Positions 1 to 13,320 of a stretch of DNA of 64,000 nucleotides are shown here, piece by piece. Position 1 is the first letter of the stretch. Every line of letters starts with the position of its first letter. The stretch spans positions 233,265 through 297,264 of the forward strand of contig VZRS01004070.1 in NCBI GenBank assembly GCA_013398055.1. Direction: 5' to 3'. The DNA comes from Ifrita kowaldi. Taxonomy: Eukaryota > Chordata > Aves > Passeriformes > Cinclosomatidae. The notes beneath the pieces are model-generated. The model was given only the letters and a program-made list of their open reading frames with translations. It did no database searches and was not told where the DNA came from. The translations under genes and the position numbers were made by a program.

Positions 1-2307
1 ATCCTTGTGCTATATAGGAAGAATCTGAAACTACACTGTGTAGTCACACTGAACTTTTGAAATTAATAAGGTATAATGTTTAAATGTAATGGCTTGTGAC
101 ATACATGCAGTCACACAAAATGATCTCACATTCTCTTCCGGCTTTAAATGATGAGTATATGTGATTGCCAGAGTAATTTTTAGACTATGTTTTAAGACTC
201 TGCCTCTGCAAGTGTAGGCTGATATCTAAACCAGCTAGCATCAGTGAAAAGAGCAGTGCCAGAATCCGTGCCAGTCAAAACATGTACTCAGTAGCCACTA
301 TTGGATAACAAAGACTGTTTCTCAGAGAATGAAACTAAAGGGACTGAAAATACTATCAAGAATCTGACAGCCTCCCCTGTCAAGTCAATACATGACTTGT
401 GGGTGTCCTTGAAGGGGTGTAAAATTTTCATCCAAAAAAGTTACAGGAATGGTTTACAGATCTACTGTGCCAGCTGCTAGAAGGAAATAAATTAAAGATA
501 CAGGGAACTTACAAACATAAAGTTCCATGCCAAGAAATATTGTACACACCTGTCTTATACTTCTCAGGTGGAAGATGCAGAGCTGTGTTGAGTTGATGTC
601 ATAAAGGGGATCAATCCTCAAGAACAGAACTTTCTCTCTAAGAAATATTTAAAGGAACGTTAAGGTAACATTGTCACATAATAGGAACATCAGTACTGTT
701 TGGAAAATATAAGGAATATAAATACTTCCTTATTGAACTTACACATATGTAAAATTTTAGTGATTGCTCCCAGTTAACAAAGACTATTTTCAGTAAATAA
801 CAACAACAAAAAAAAATCCTTGAGGAACATTTATATAGCAGTGGCAGGTAACTCTTCAGTTTCTAATTCTGTTAGTCACCAATTTTCCAATCCTTAGAGT
901 GACAAGTTCTTTATTATTAGGGTGCCTTTAGTCTTCTTTTAAATAGTGTAGTAGAAATATTTCCTACGATATTTATGTAAATAATAATTGTGACAATTTT
1001 ATTCTGTAGTAGAGAAGTATCTATTGATATAAAGAAGCCACAAGAACAGAATGGTAGAGTCTTTATTAATAATACCACTCCAGCATTTTTGAGTCCTCTT
1101 TCATAATATGTTTGTTTTTTTCCATGGCTCAGATTTTTTAAATTCTTGAGTTAATGAATGGTTCCTTTTCTCAGATCCTCTTTGATCTTCAGGTCTGTTT
1201 CCAAGAGCTAGAAATCTGAGTGAAGGGTTATCTGTCATACAAAAACGAAAACAAAATGGATTTGGTCTTTCATTGGACACATCCAGTGCTGTTTCGAAAT
1301 GAAAGATTAACAGCTTAATAAAAAATTTAAATATATTAGGAGAATGAAAGTGGTTGTTATGTAGTGATACTTTAGGCAAGGACTTGATTGATTCTGTACA
1401 AAAGTGATCAAAACAGAAAATGACAACTAAACTTCAAGCATATGTATAATTCATTAAAAAGTGAAAGTTTTAAAAAAATATATGAAATGCCGAGTTTTTT
1501 TTAAGAACCTTAAATTCATAGAAATTACAAAAGAATAAAAGTCCTTCAGGAATCCATAATATCCACTTGAGCTCCCAGAAAACTTCTAATAACAAATTTC
1601 CAGGAGTGGGAAGCTCAAACATTGGCTTGTGTAAATCTTCTTGGTAGCCTCTGGTGCCTCAAATATTTCAAGTCTTCTAACACTCCATTGAGCAGGGAAG
1701 ACTGCCTGACTCCCTCTTGGAAGCCAGTAGATTATCATTCTCTTAACCATTAGCATTAATTAATCCAGGCAATAAAACACTGCAAACATCTTAGCAGACC
1801 AGCTCTCTCCTGGCATGCAGCTACTAATTTACACTGAACCAGTATGGCTTGATTCCAAGCCTGAGCCACAGATTCTTGTCTTTTGTAAACATTAAGTATC
1901 ATTCATCATATAAATGAAGCAGCCTTTTCCTACTATTTATTTATAGCTATACATATAAGTGTACATAGAAGTGCATGTGTACATAAACGTATACAAAAGC
2001 ACATAGATTCAAACAGGGGTTTGGAATTCTGTTTTGAAGATAGCCATTTCAGGCTGCGATTTCCAACAAACTGTTGAACAGTTTATAAAGTATTTCTTTG
2101 AGCAGCTTCTGATTAAATATTTTCTCATTAAGGATCGATACGGCACATTTTCGGTCACCTTTTAAATTTTTTTTCAGTTTTCTTACAGATCCATAATGCC
2201 TTGTACCTTTCCAAGAACTAGAGCTGTGAGATCACAGTTCACAGCCAGAAATGGAATACTGCATCCGCCGTAAATAAAAAAGGAGAAATGGCATTCACTT
2301 TGGAAAA
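1..2307. other. Unannotated stretch, no gene or repeat recognised
   Basis: AT-rich sequence with short poly-A and poly-T runs (for example near 810 and 1497). The longest open frame is about 90 codons on the - strand (1101-1379), within chance expectation and without a recognisable domain. No repeat terminus was seen. Confidence 0.5.
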
Positions 2308-2780
2308 GTGTGAACGTATTGGAGCAGGCTGAGAGGAGGGTCGCAAAAATTATTGGAGGGCTGCAGCACCTCTCCTGTGAGGAAAGGCTGAGAGAGTTGA
2401 GGTTGTTCAGCCTGGAGAACAGAATGCTTCAGGGAGACTTTATTTCAATCTTTCAGTATTTGAAAGGGACTTATAACAAAGATGGGGACAGACTTTTTAT
2501 AAGGCCTGTAGCAATAGGACAAGGGGTAATGGTTTCTAACTAAAAGAGGGTAGATGCAAACTAGATATAAAGAAGAATTTTTTTACAATAAGCGTGGAGA
2601 AACACTGGCACAGGTTGACCAGAGAAGTGGTGGATGCCCCATCCCTGGAAACATTCCAGACCAGGTTGAATGGAGCTTGGAGCAACCTGGTGTGGTGGTA
2701 GGTGTCCCTGCCCGTAGCAGGGTGGTTGGACTAGGTAAGGTTTAAAGGTCCCTTCCAACCCAAACCATTCTGTGATTCTT
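2308..2780 (+). mobile_element. CR1 LINE, 5'-truncated, 3' end intact
   Basis: Non-LTR retrotransposon fragment carrying the C-terminus of the CR1 reverse-transcriptase ORF and the 3' end. The + strand frame from 2310 to 2543 reads EQAERRVAKIIGGLQHL, then CEERLRELRLFSLENR and an FQYLKGTYNKDGDRLF-like segment, the usual order near the end of CR1 ORF2. Later frames contain the VVDAPSLE-equivalent DNA (tggatgccccatccctgg). It ends in the standard tail ggtcccttccaacccaaacc followed by attctgtgattctt. Several stops and a frame change after 2543 show it is dead. The 5' truncation is normal for CR1. The subfamily was not determined. Confidence 0.93.
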
Positions 2781-4402
2781 ACAGACCTTAGCCACTGGGA
2801 CTCTGTTTTCCATATGAACTACTTGATGGAAGTCAAGAGGCAATAAAGACTGATGGCAAGCATTGTCTCCTTATTTCACAAAAGTGACAGCTTAGGTGGG
2901 CTTCATTTTCTTAATGCTGGACATTTAAAAAGTTTATCTTTTCAAGTTATTGTTAATTGGATTGCACCATCTTTTACTTTTCTTCTGTTCTTGTCCTACA
3001 GTTTTTGATGATGGCCCCATTCCAGTGCATGTCCCTTTCTTTATCTCTCAGGCATTAGTAATGACCACGGCGCTTCCTCTTGAAGTCTGATTTGTTTTAA
3101 ATTTTTCTCTCATGTTGCTTAAATCAAAGGACATACTCAAAGGTGTTACTTTAGATAAATTCTTAAATTTTACAAGTTATCTCTAAACTCTCTTTTCCTT
3201 CAGACAGAGTTGAACATTTGCACACACCCTCTCAGGATGTTCTGTTGCCCATACAAGCTAAATATTCTCCAAAATAATTTTTAAGTGCTGCATCAAAACT
3301 CTGCCAGGGACCACATCACCAATTTTACAGTAAGAACAATCACAGGTTAATGCTCATACTTGTGGCACTCTTTAATTTATCCAAAGTTACTCTTTCTGAT
3401 GACCAAATCTACAAAGCTACTATCTCAGTATAGTTTTGCTGACTTAGATGAAATCCTGTCTGTTCAGTGAGTACCTTATGCACCAGAATTGTGTTCAGTG
3501 ACACGCCAATACGTGTGCCACCTTTGGCCTTTTAAGTCAGAAATAGATCTTCATCTTGCAGTGACTCTGAGAAATAAACTGAGCAGTCATCTAGCTCAGC
3601 TGCATCGCACAACAGTTGGGTTTTCAGCCTTGTTTGCAAATCTTTTGCCAAAAGCCATTTCTGATTTTTGTAGGAATATTGCATCTATTCCCACTTACTC
3701 ACTTATAATAATATTTGGCATAAAAGGTCAGATCCCAGACATTACTCTTTTGTGCTCATTCATTTGCTTCTTCAATGGGAGGTATTCCTGAGACTATACA
3801 TTGGAATTGTGGAATTGGCCAGGGGAGAATCCACCATCCTTTTAATAGTGACTCTTTTAGAGTAGTAAAAGAATGCAGCTAGCACATGCGCTGTCAGAAT
3901 AGAAAATTTCCTCAGGAACAATCATAAGCTGTTTCTTTATTCTAGGTACTTACAGCTCATTGTTTAGAAGAAAACTAGCATTACCTTTGTTTATGCATAA
4001 AATAAGACTGTAAAAGCCAGTTTCATGGATACCAAAGGTTAATAAAAATGAGCTTTTATCACCATATGAGCTGCATTTCTCTCTGGAGTTACCTGGACCT
4101 CTGCACTTCTCATTCAGATGCTTCATGCAAGTGCTTACAATCCACAGTGAGTCTGTGGCTTGTCTGTCTTGTCCAAGCCTGCGGAAAATAAACAGATCAG
4201 AGGATCATCACGGAGTTGCTGAAGTGCTTAAAAGAGCAACATTCTGATCCCCGGACCATCTTTGACATGTGATTTCGTCTATAGAAGTTCATTAGGAGAT
4301 TGGGGGAGCTCGTCACTCATAGACACAGCTCACACAGAAAGTACCACAGATGCACGTTATGCTTTGGTAACTGGGGTAGGGGAATAGTTCTGATTACCAC
4401 TC
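2781..4402. other. Unannotated stretch, no gene or repeat recognised
   Basis: Unique-looking AT-rich sequence. A 100-codon open frame on the + strand (3489-3791) has no recognisable domain and no exon-like boundary, so it was not called as a gene. Confidence 0.5.
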
Positions 4403-4862
4403 TTTTGTGATTGTAGCATCTTCAAGGTTGAAAAAGACCTCTGAGATCACCAAGTCCAACCTTTGAATGAATACCACCATGCCCACAAAATCAGCTTGCA
4501 AAGTGCCACGTCTACTCTTTCTTAAGACTTCCAGGGATGGTGACTCCACCACTTCCCTGGGGAGTCTCTTCCAATGCTTAGCTACTCTTTCAATGAGTAA
4601 ATTTTTCCTGATATCCAGCAAGAACTTCACCTGGCACAACTTGAGGCCTTTCCCCTTGTCCTATCGCTGGTTACCTGAGAGAGGAGACCGACCCCCACCA
4701 GACTACAGCCTCTTTTCAGGAAGTTGCAGAGATTGGTAAGGTCTCTCCTGAGCCTTCTTTTCTCCAGGCTAGACACCCCCAGCTCACTCAGCTGCTCCTC
4801 ATAAGACGTATGCTCCAGACCCTTCACAAGCTTCATTGCCCTTCTCTGGACGGCACTGTTAA
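4403..4862 (-). mobile_element. CR1 LINE, 5'-truncated, with degenerate RT C-terminus
   Basis: Reverse-strand CR1. The 3' end lies at the low coordinate (gattgtagcatcttcaaggt, a diverged copy of the usual gattctatgattattaaggt end). Reading leftwards from 4862, the - strand encodes AVQRRAMKLVKGLEHTSYEE, QLSELGVSSLEKRRLRRDL and later VKFLLDIRKNLLIERVAKHWKRLPREVVESPSLEV in another frame. This is the conserved C-terminal block of CR1 ORF2. The copy needs two reading frames and has internal stops, so it is inactive. Its 3' end (about 4446-4470) is of the 'gaccts..gatcaccaagtccaacc' type rather than the 'ggtccctTCCAACCCAAACC' type seen at 2780. Confidence 0.92.
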
Positions 4863-7800
4863 CATCAGAAAAATGGAACACTTCTGGATACACTTCTCCC
4901 CGATAATCTGCATTTTTTTATTTGCCATTCTATTCCCAGTATTTTGCTATTTCAGCATTTTAAAGTCCACTATGCAGCTTACTTTTCCTCTTTTATTCCA
5001 CCAGTTTGAGCAGTAAAGCACAGAGGAGGAAAACCTGCTTTGCAGACACTGTATTCTGTAGGTGATTAAACAACTTTAATGTGCTCTGCACCTTTCCTGC
5101 TCGTCTTTTTACTTGTCACAAATTGAGAATTTATCACTACTACCTGCAACTAAGGAGAGTCATCAAATGCAAACAAATTACAAGCTTTTTTCTGCACCCG
5201 ACAGGTTTCAAGTTTCATGAGGCCTCTGACTATTTGTTTGTTCCCCAGAAAGAATGCGACAGTTAATTCCCCAGCATTTCTTGCTGGTGTTTTACATCAG
5301 CTTCTTTGATAAATTATTTGGGACATCACATAATCAAGTGTTGCCATAAAACATTTATACAGATCTATAAACTAGATTTACATTGTGTGGGAAATCATTA
5401 ACCTCCTCTGCTTGAATTGTGCTGTTTGTATTAAAAAGGTGCAGATGAGCGTACATACAGAACACTAGCTTTCACATTTATCCTCTGGTTCAAGAGTTAA
5501 ACATACTCAACAGCATCATCAGAGACGACATCTGGAAAGAAACACCTGGTGATTCCAAATTCCCTCTTGGTTTTTCTGGTGGTGGTGGGGTTTTAATCTC
5601 ATTTTTCTCTGCCAAGCCCTTGTCCTTTCTCTGTGACAATGGCAGAGTGGTTCTGAATAATTAAAACATTGTGGATTACTGTTTGGCAACTACTTTAATA
5701 TTCCCAGGCCTTTCTGCACTGGCATAGTAAGGGCATATACTGAATAATTTTCCCTCTACAGTAGGTGTTAGAGCTCATCCCACAGATGAGGATATGAAGA
5801 CTATATCCAAGAAGTAAATTAACAGTGTCTGGGAACAGGCCTAGGCGCTACAATACAGTAATTTCTGCTGTTGCACTGTCAGAAGCATCTGTGATATGGT
5901 GTTTGCCTGTGTCAACTGGTGCTCTCCCAAGTAATACTTCAGTCTGGATCAGGAACTAGGAAAAAAAACAGAGCTCATTTCCACCAGTCTTTTTTTATGC
6001 ATCTGTGTTGTTTTGGAGACTAAGAAAGGTTGCTGGCTTAGGCACTCACTGCTCTGTGCCAGTTGGCCTCAGTGCTTGTGGATGGTTTTTGTGTATTTAA
6101 ATTACCTCTCTAGGTGAAGCTGAATTTAGCCCAGCCCTTGTGAGAACGTCATCCTTGGGATGAGTCCTCACAAGTGTGATAAGCTCAGATGTCACCCTTC
6201 TCCATCAGTACAGACAGGGCAAAACCTTGGGCGTATCTTCCCAGCCTCATAGCATAGTTAACATCACACAGGGGAACAAACAGGGGTTAGGTTCAACCCT
6301 ATTTTACACCTGTTTTGCAGCTGTTTCTGGTGGAATGCTTTGCAGTCTGTTCCATCTAATTTATTTGATAAATAATGTCTCCACCCTTTGGTTTTACACT
6401 GCTATTGATAACTGTAACAATTTCTCCATCATACCAATGCAAAGTCTTGACTGATGGAAAACTACAGTTGTATGGGTCTTATAAATATCTAGTGCACACT
6501 CTCAAAAAAATCCTTCCAACATAACATGAAGTTTGCTCAGAACATAGGCATGGCCTCTACCCCTCACTTCACCAACTTTAGTAAATCAAATAACAGCAAA
6601 ATACAGTCAGTTACACAGAAAAATCAATCAACCATCAAAACCACAAATCAAAGTAGGACCAAAAATGGAAAACTCTTCCTTCTAAAACCTAAGAATTATT
6701 ACCAAAGAGAAAAGCCATAGCAGCACCAAGAAGTCCCAGAACTTTTCTATTGCTCTTGGTTGCTTATGAAATATTATATGGTTTGGTTCTTTTTCAGATG
6801 CTGTGGTGATGGAGAATAGTATAATGTTTTTAAAAAGGACAGATTATTGCTGTGTTGAATCAAACCATTAATATTTATGTTCTTCGTGAATAATTTCATG
6901 TACGTGTTTGAAAACTTTACAAACATTCACCACCCTGTGGAAGAAACAGCTGGTTTCCTCATTTAATATCAGGGAAATGGGGAGAAAGACTGTGTGCCTT
7001 GCTCTTTGTCTCAAGATTAGAGTGGAAGGGGCTGTCTCCCAGTTCTGCGTGCTGAAAGGCACTGGTTGAGCTTCTTGATAGATGACATAATAACAGTGTA
7101 GCACAGCACCCCTTTTGATGTCAGATCTGCATGGAAATACTGGCCCATAGAAAGTGAAACATGGTTTTGTTTATATAATAAAATATTTCACAGGTGTGAC
7201 ATATGGGTAAGTGCAGAGCAAGGCTGACAATTTATATCCACATGTGGAATATAAAGATAGGATTGTACATTCATAACTGCAAACAACTGCTACTGGAATT
7301 GTGTTTCCAAGTAGATTGGTTGTTTATCCCCATTCCTGTGCAACTTGCATTGGGAAAGCATCATTCTTTCTCTTGTAGGTTGTCCTGTAGCCAGTCTCTC
7401 TGCAACAACTAACATAGAAAGCTCTCAAATTTCTAAGTATAATTTTTCCATATATATTTTAACAGAGATCTGAAATTTAAATAAAAACCTGTCAGCTATT
7501 TATTTGAATTACCGTTTCTTAATAAAAACGGAAAAGACAAAAGTCAGTTGTTCCTTCACAAAGAACTCCTGTCGACGAAATATCATCAGCACCATTGTCT
7601 GCTCCCTTAGATCATATGGCTTTTGTGGAACTGGGAAATTTTTAATCTGAACATTCAGTTCATTTTTACTCCTGAATATTTTCACTTTTTAAAAAGCAGG
7701 TTTTTTTGTGTGTGCTTTCCTGATTTCATGATTATGGCATGAGGTAGATCAGGTGGGGGTACTAAACACTTACATGAGATGATTTCAGAAGCACAGTGGC

Positions 7801-8286
7801 TGATATCCTAGAGCAAATCCTATCTTGCAAGAGGAATAATCAGATTGCCTTCTGTTTAATTTTTGAATTGTATCTGTGTCAATTATGTTAAAAGCTTAGT
7901 TGTTCTGAATTGTCTTTTTAGCCAGTGAACAGAAGCACCTTTATCTATCAATGAATTATTTCCATTCCACAAAAGGATAATACTTTTAATTCAGCAGGGT
8001 CGTTGACTGTTAGAAGTCAGGGTGAGAGGAATCTGTCCCCCTAAATCTTCCAGTACTAAGCTTTAGCTGGATGTTGAGTTACTCATTTTGGTAAATCATG
8101 TGGAACCACCTGGAAAGGTCTTCAAGTGCGCAGAAAGCCTCTGGAGTACGTTAACCTCATCCCCGAGATGGAAGAGCTCCACAGCTTGTGAGTTTATTAT
8201 GATTTTCCTGCTCAGCTGATGTAGACTGTGCAAGCTGGAACATTTTCAGGGGATGGAACAGATTGTTTGTGTACTAGCATATACAA
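4863..8286. other. Unannotated stretch, no gene or repeat recognised
   Basis: About 3.4 kb of unique-looking sequence. Open frames of 60-92 codons occur on both strands but none has a recognisable domain. Minor low-complexity patches are present (a TGG-rich run near 5577-5592 and poly-A near 5960). Confidence 0.5.
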
Positions 8287-8390
8287 AATCATAGAATCAC
8301 TTAGGCTGGAAAACACTGCAGAGATCATTGAATCCAACTGGTAATCCAGCACTGTTAAGTCAACCACTAAACCATGCCCCTCCAACATAA
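8287..8390 (-). mobile_element. CR1 LINE, short 3'-end fragment
   Basis: A fragment of about 100 bases that begins with aatcatagaatcacttaggc and continues gatcattgaatccaactgg, then tcaaccactaaaccatg. These match, in order, the reverse complement of a CR1 3' untranslated end of the 'tcttttccaacctaaatgat' type. No coding part remains. The 5' boundary near 8390 is approximate. Confidence 0.88.
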
Positions 8391-11029
8391 GCGAATCTCC
8401 TCTAGTGGGTTATAAAGTATGATGGGATTCCTCCCCTGGAAGATGCTTGGCCATTTCCAATGGAATGCTGACACCACTCTATTCCTGGGATTTCTCAATG
8501 CAAATTTGTCCGCTCATGCTTGACTATAATAGGGCTATTTCTCATTCTGCCCAAAGTACAAGTTTTTCCAGTAATGATGCCTTCACTGTTCTTTCCCTTT
8601 TACACACAGACATTTGCTGTTCATGGAGTATGGGAAGGAGTGGATGAGAACCCATAATGCCACCATCCATCCAGGCTTTGAAGGGTGATTATATTGTCCA
8701 CAGGGCATAATGCTCTTGCCATTTTCCATTGGCCTCCAATGTCTGAGTTGTCAGCAGGGTAAATAGTCACCTTTCTTCATAAATAAGTAGTGGCTTTGTA
8801 TCAGACCTCAGTCCAGCCATAGAGCAGTTAAGCTCTAAATGGCAGTGGAACAGAACAGCTGCATGAATGTAAGAAGCTCATGCAATTTCTTCTGATTAGG
8901 TTTCACTTTGACATTGTTTACCTATCCTTAAACACAAACAGGGAAGGTCTATTATTTGATCAGACCTGACTCTCAAACAGAGATCTCATTATAGTGGCTT
9001 TCAACAGCACAATTGTGTTTTCAAGCTTTGAGCGGTGCAGCAGCTCTTCATTATTACTAAAATGGGGGGGAGAGAAAGAAGTGGATGTTCATTTCTCTAA
9101 CAGCCGAACCCCATTTTTCATGAGTCTATGTATCAGGATTCTCTTTGGAATTAATGAAGAGGGAGGGCATTTGGCACTGTACTGAGCCAGAAATCTAAAG
9201 TCACAAACACCACTAATGTTTCCTTGGTACTGCCTTAATTTTGTAATCCATCATATGTAAATTCTCCCTTCACAGACAAAATCTTTCTTTCTTTTCTACT
9301 CTTTTTTCTTTTCCTCCATTCCTAGTTCACCTTTGCAGATGAGATTGGGGTCTTTGGGAATAGAATCTCATTTCAATTCCAAAACCAACTTTTAAGACTA
9401 ACTCAGTACATCTAGTGAGACAACATCTGATCTGTCCAATCTCTAATCGATTTAACAGGGGTAAGGGCATGGGCAGGCAGGACTTAGGATTTTCCTTCTT
9501 ATTTCCACAGAGTCCTTCTGGGTATTTCAAAAAGCTGCTAAAGTTCACATTCCAGGACAAGGTAAAATGTCTTTGAGGCATCGAGTAGCACACATTTAAT
9601 GAAGATAGAAAGCCAATCACTTAACATCAGATGAGGAACAGCAATTTCCTTCGGTCTGGCACTTTGTGTATTGAACAAAATTGCATGAGGGCTTTGAGCA
9701 CTAGGAGAGCTGTCAAGCGGCCGTTTGTCTGGGAGCTGGAGCAGTCCCCTTGGAAACAGCTTAAACCTTTTAAATGAAAGCATTACAGAATGTACATCTG
9801 TGTGTAATATATTGGCCATAGCCTCAACTGTCAGGGGCCAGGCAACACAATGTTGATATATATTTTTGCCTGATAGTAATTTTCATGCTTTCACATGTAA
9901 ACACAGCCTCCTTTAATATTGTAGAGTACTTGGCTGCTTGATCAGCAAGCATCAAACAAAATGTTTTCCTTAAAACTGGTTCAGCTGGGTTATCTGGCCA
10001 CAGAACATTTAACTCAAAGTTTTTGATACTGTCTGGACCTCTCTATTGCAAATACATTGAGGCTTCTTGTTAGATAAGGCAAAATGAGAAATTTGACAGT
10101 CACTACATTGAGACAAGAATTGTAGGTTTGGGGGGAACACATGCTAATAAACATACTTGTTGCCATATGTCATCACCTATATATAATATTAATCCAAATT
10201 CAGAACTTAGTTATTATACCATCATAAGAGATCTGTGAATGTGAACTCTGAGGAAATGTTTATTTTATTCCTTTTTTTTAAGTAAAGCAATATATTTGCT
10301 TATTTTTTTTCTGGAAATGAAAAAAAAATGAAGATGGCTAAAAAAAAAAGCCAGATAAAAGAATACATGGATGGTACATATTATAAAATGCATTCCCTGG
10401 GAATGCAATTGGTCTCGTGATCATGCACTGAAGATGTGGGGCAAGTTGTTCTGAAATCAGCTGAGTTTTAACATATAAAACTGCATTAAGTGAGAGGAAA
10501 ATCAAGCCTGCTTTTTTCTAGTCCTCTCTCACTCTGAGATTTCCTTGTTCCTCTCCCTGTTCATCTTGTCCTCCAAAGCCTGCTTGCAACTTGTACTCCC
10601 AGCAGCCACTTTCTTTAATGAAAGGTAATGCTGAGCACTGAGCAGATTCCACTTCAGCTCTGACACTGGGAAGTGGATTTAAACTGTCTGACAGAACTGG
10701 GAACTAGAGCTGATTGGACATTTTGGGAGTTTAAAACTATTGGGTTTTGGAGGGGTTTTTTTGTTTGTTTGTTTGTTTTTGTTTTTTTGGTTTTTTGCCT
10801 TTGGCATCTGACTTTTTTCCTCCTCACTACTCCCATGTATTACTTTTAGTCTCCACAGTATGCCTTATCCTCTCGCTTAGGTCACCAGCTTCCCCCAGGA
10901 GTATTCAGTAACAGGTATTCTTGGTCTTCAACTCTAAGACCCTCTCCATGCCCTACTTAGAGTCCATCCCATCTACCATGAGTTTGGCCAAAGGGATTCT
11001 ACGTCAACAATACCACAGGATCAGCTTCA
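8391..11029. other. Unannotated stretch with two low-complexity patches
   Basis: No gene recognised. It holds T8 and A8-A9 runs between 10271 and 10350 and a TTTG/poly-T patch listed separately. A perfect 19-base palindrome lies at 10389-10407 (see findings). Open frames of up to 97 codons near 9.3-9.8 kb (- strand) look like chance. Confidence 0.5.
10755..10797. repeat. T-rich / (TTTG)n low-complexity tract
   Basis: Four to five TTTG units embedded in runs of T. This is simple sequence. The lysine- and threonine-rich open frame on the opposite strand here is an artefact of it. Confidence 0.9.
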
Positions 11030-11122
11030 ACCTTCATGATATGGTTTAGTTGGTATAGGGTATTTGTTGAAAGTTGGATACCTTGGAGGACTTTTCCAAC
11101 CCTGATGATCCTACGATTCTAT
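11030..11122 (+). mobile_element. CR1 LINE, 3'-terminal fragment
   Basis: The segment contains catgatatggtttagttgg, then gttgaaagttgga, then cttttccaaccctgatgatc and a closing tacgattctat. These are diverged versions of consecutive blocks in the last 90 bases of a CR1 of the 'tcttttccaacctaaatgat' type. No coding remnant. The divergence suggests an older insertion. Confidence 0.75.
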
Positions 11123-11993
11123 TTACAAATGAGAAAACTAGTTGAAAAGCATCTTATTAAACAGAGTACAATGGAGAGCTCATCTTCTGTTGTAAGCACA
11201 AGGACATGTTTTCTATTGATTTATATTGAACTCATGTGAAATAATACAGGAAAAAAAAGGAGTTCCTTAAAGAAAATTCCATTTTATCTCTCTTCTCCCA
11301 GAATAATAATAGGAAATGCAGGTAGGAGATCAAAGTTGTGATCTCCATCATGAAATTTTGAGTGCTCTTGTGACTAAAAATCCAACCCTCCTCTCATTAT
11401 CCAGGAAGTCTTTCCTATTGTTTTTTTCTTATGATCAGAGGGAAAGCGATGCTGAATTTGGGGGAAAGTACAATGAGGATTGGTCCAGAAGTTCACAGAA
11501 GGACAGAAGAGGTATACTGCTGTTTTCCAAGAAGCTTTGTGATGATAGATGGGATTGTGGTTGCTGTTTCGAAGATATTACTCATTCCATGACAGTGATC
11601 CATTGTGATTAAAATAAACCCACAGTAGCAAAATAAACAAGCATAAAACAGTCCTATTGTAACGAAGTGTGAGAGAAAATAGTAGTTATATGACAACTGG
11701 GTAGATTTTAGAAGTTGAAAATTGGGAAGGACTCCAGCCCATGATTTAAAAGACAGCTACTGCATAGAATGGGAATTTATAGATCAGCAGAAAAAGCTAT
11801 CAATTCTCAATAAAATACTAGGAGTAGTTTAATGCGATCAACCTCCTGGCAAATGTGGTGGGCCAAGTTCAGAGGTGCATTTGGAACAGAGTCCTGGCTC
11901 CAAGCCACACCTGGAAAATATGGTTATTTTCTGGTAGAAAGAAACCCTTTTCATTCCCCTTGTCCCTCAATTCCTCCTCCAGCCTCAAATCTT
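11123..11993. other. Unannotated stretch, no gene or repeat recognised
   Basis: Unique-looking sequence. Open frames of 98 codons (+, 11316-11612) and 67-70 codons carry no recognisable domain. Confidence 0.5.
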
Positions 11994-12160
11994 CATAGAA
12001 TTATAGAATATTTTGTGTTGGAAGAGACCTTAAATGTCATCTAGTTCCAATCGCCTGCTATGGGCAGGGACCCTTTCCACTAGACCAGGTTGTTCAAAGC
12101 CCCATCCAACCTGGCCTTGAACACTTCCAGGAATGGGGCATCCACAGCTTCTCTGGGCCA
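11994..12160 (-). mobile_element. CR1 LINE, 3'-end fragment
   Basis: Starts with catagaattatagaatattt and continues ttggaagagaccttaaatgt, then catctagttccaatcgcctg, gggcagggaccctttccact and ctggccttgaacacttccag. These blocks are, in order, the reverse complement of the CR1 3' end with the last codons of the RT (the 'SLE.FK.RLDG' region). It stops abruptly at ctctgggcca, so the 5' truncation falls at about 12160. Confidence 0.92.
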
Positions 12161-13244
12161 TGATTCTCAGATATTCTGCTTTCCTGCAAGTAACCTGACC
12201 ACTTGATTCAGTTTCCCCCAGGTAGATACCCCAGCCTCCTGAATAGTGTTCAGGCTGACAGTTATTGTAGCATCATGGCTTTCTTCTCCTATAGAAAAAA
12301 AAAAGAGGGGACAGTACAATGCCACCAGAAGTAAAAATAAAAATTGCTGCAAGACAACAATAAAATACAGGGTTTACAGACTGAGCTGCTTCCTTAGTAA
12401 CTATAGACATCTTCAGATTACTTACCTAGCTGGTTGTGCATGTTTCAGACAACTTCATGGAGAAAAATCGTCTGAAAGCAATCATTCGTAGCATTTCTAT
12501 GTCTGACTGAAGACCTCCCTGAGTCATAATGTGCTGGGGTCTGGGATAATATTCAGCAGACATAGCTCTCAATATCCTTATCTGTTCCTGGACAGTTTCC
12601 ACAAAAGTCTGTGTTGGTCACATGAGTTGATGAGTCACTGGTCCAACCCAGTATAGTCATTCCTAGAGGAATCATCTAGACATCTTGGTATCATTAATAG
12701 AGAGAAAGAAAAACATTTTCTGGAGGTGGTTCTCAATGCTCAAGTATAGAAGCAGCCCAGTGACTAACAGCACAATAACATCTGTCTCTGAGAAAGTTAT
12801 GTCTGTCCCCGTCATGAGAAAGAGGTGTTAAGTGGAGGACCTCTTCAGATGTTGGATGCTGGCAGCTGATGAAGGACTAGAGTAAAAGAGATTAGGAATG
12901 AGTTTCTGAGAGCTGTGGTCATTTCACTTGTAGATTGTAAAGTCTTTTTAACATCAAGTTTTCCAGGGGTGTAAGTTTGTAAGTTTCCAAGTAAGTGGTT
13001 GGGTTCTTTTAGATCCTGCCACAACTGAATGGGGAAAAAAAAGCTAATAGAATGTGGTATAAGATGAAGAGTGTGAGCATTACTAGAAAATATAGCATTT
13101 CTTTATTATTTGCATTGTAGCAAGTGACAATAACATTGCATTGCAGGGGTGACAAGCCCCAGTTAGAGTTAGACCTCACTTGGAGAGACTTAAGACTCTG
13201 CAAGAGACTCAAGAGAAAGTGAAATTGCTGAGGTGATCCAAAAA
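12161..13244. other. Unannotated stretch, no gene or repeat recognised
   Basis: Unique-looking sequence with a short A-rich run at about 12292-12304. No exon or repeat terminus seen. Confidence 0.5.
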
Positions 13245-13320
13245 AGATTACAAAGGAATTCGGTGTCAGAGCTGGGAAAACGGCTTCTGACTCCCAGGCC
13301 ACTGCTTACGGCAAGAGACT
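13245..13320 (+). repeat. Possible MIR-like tRNA-SINE tail
   Basis: The order ggtgtcagagctgggaa, cttctgactcccaggccact, gctta resembles the 'gtggcagagctgggattcgaacc...ctgactccaggcccatgctcttaacca' part that follows the tRNA-derived head in MIR-type and related amniote SINEs. Only about 60-75 bases match, and the A and B box promoter and the core are not recognisable. Similarity by eye only. It could be chance. Confidence 0.35.

Noticed and set aside
10654..10836. Lysine/threonine-rich frame on the - strand
   Set aside because: It translates the T-rich/(TTTG)n tract and has no coding character.
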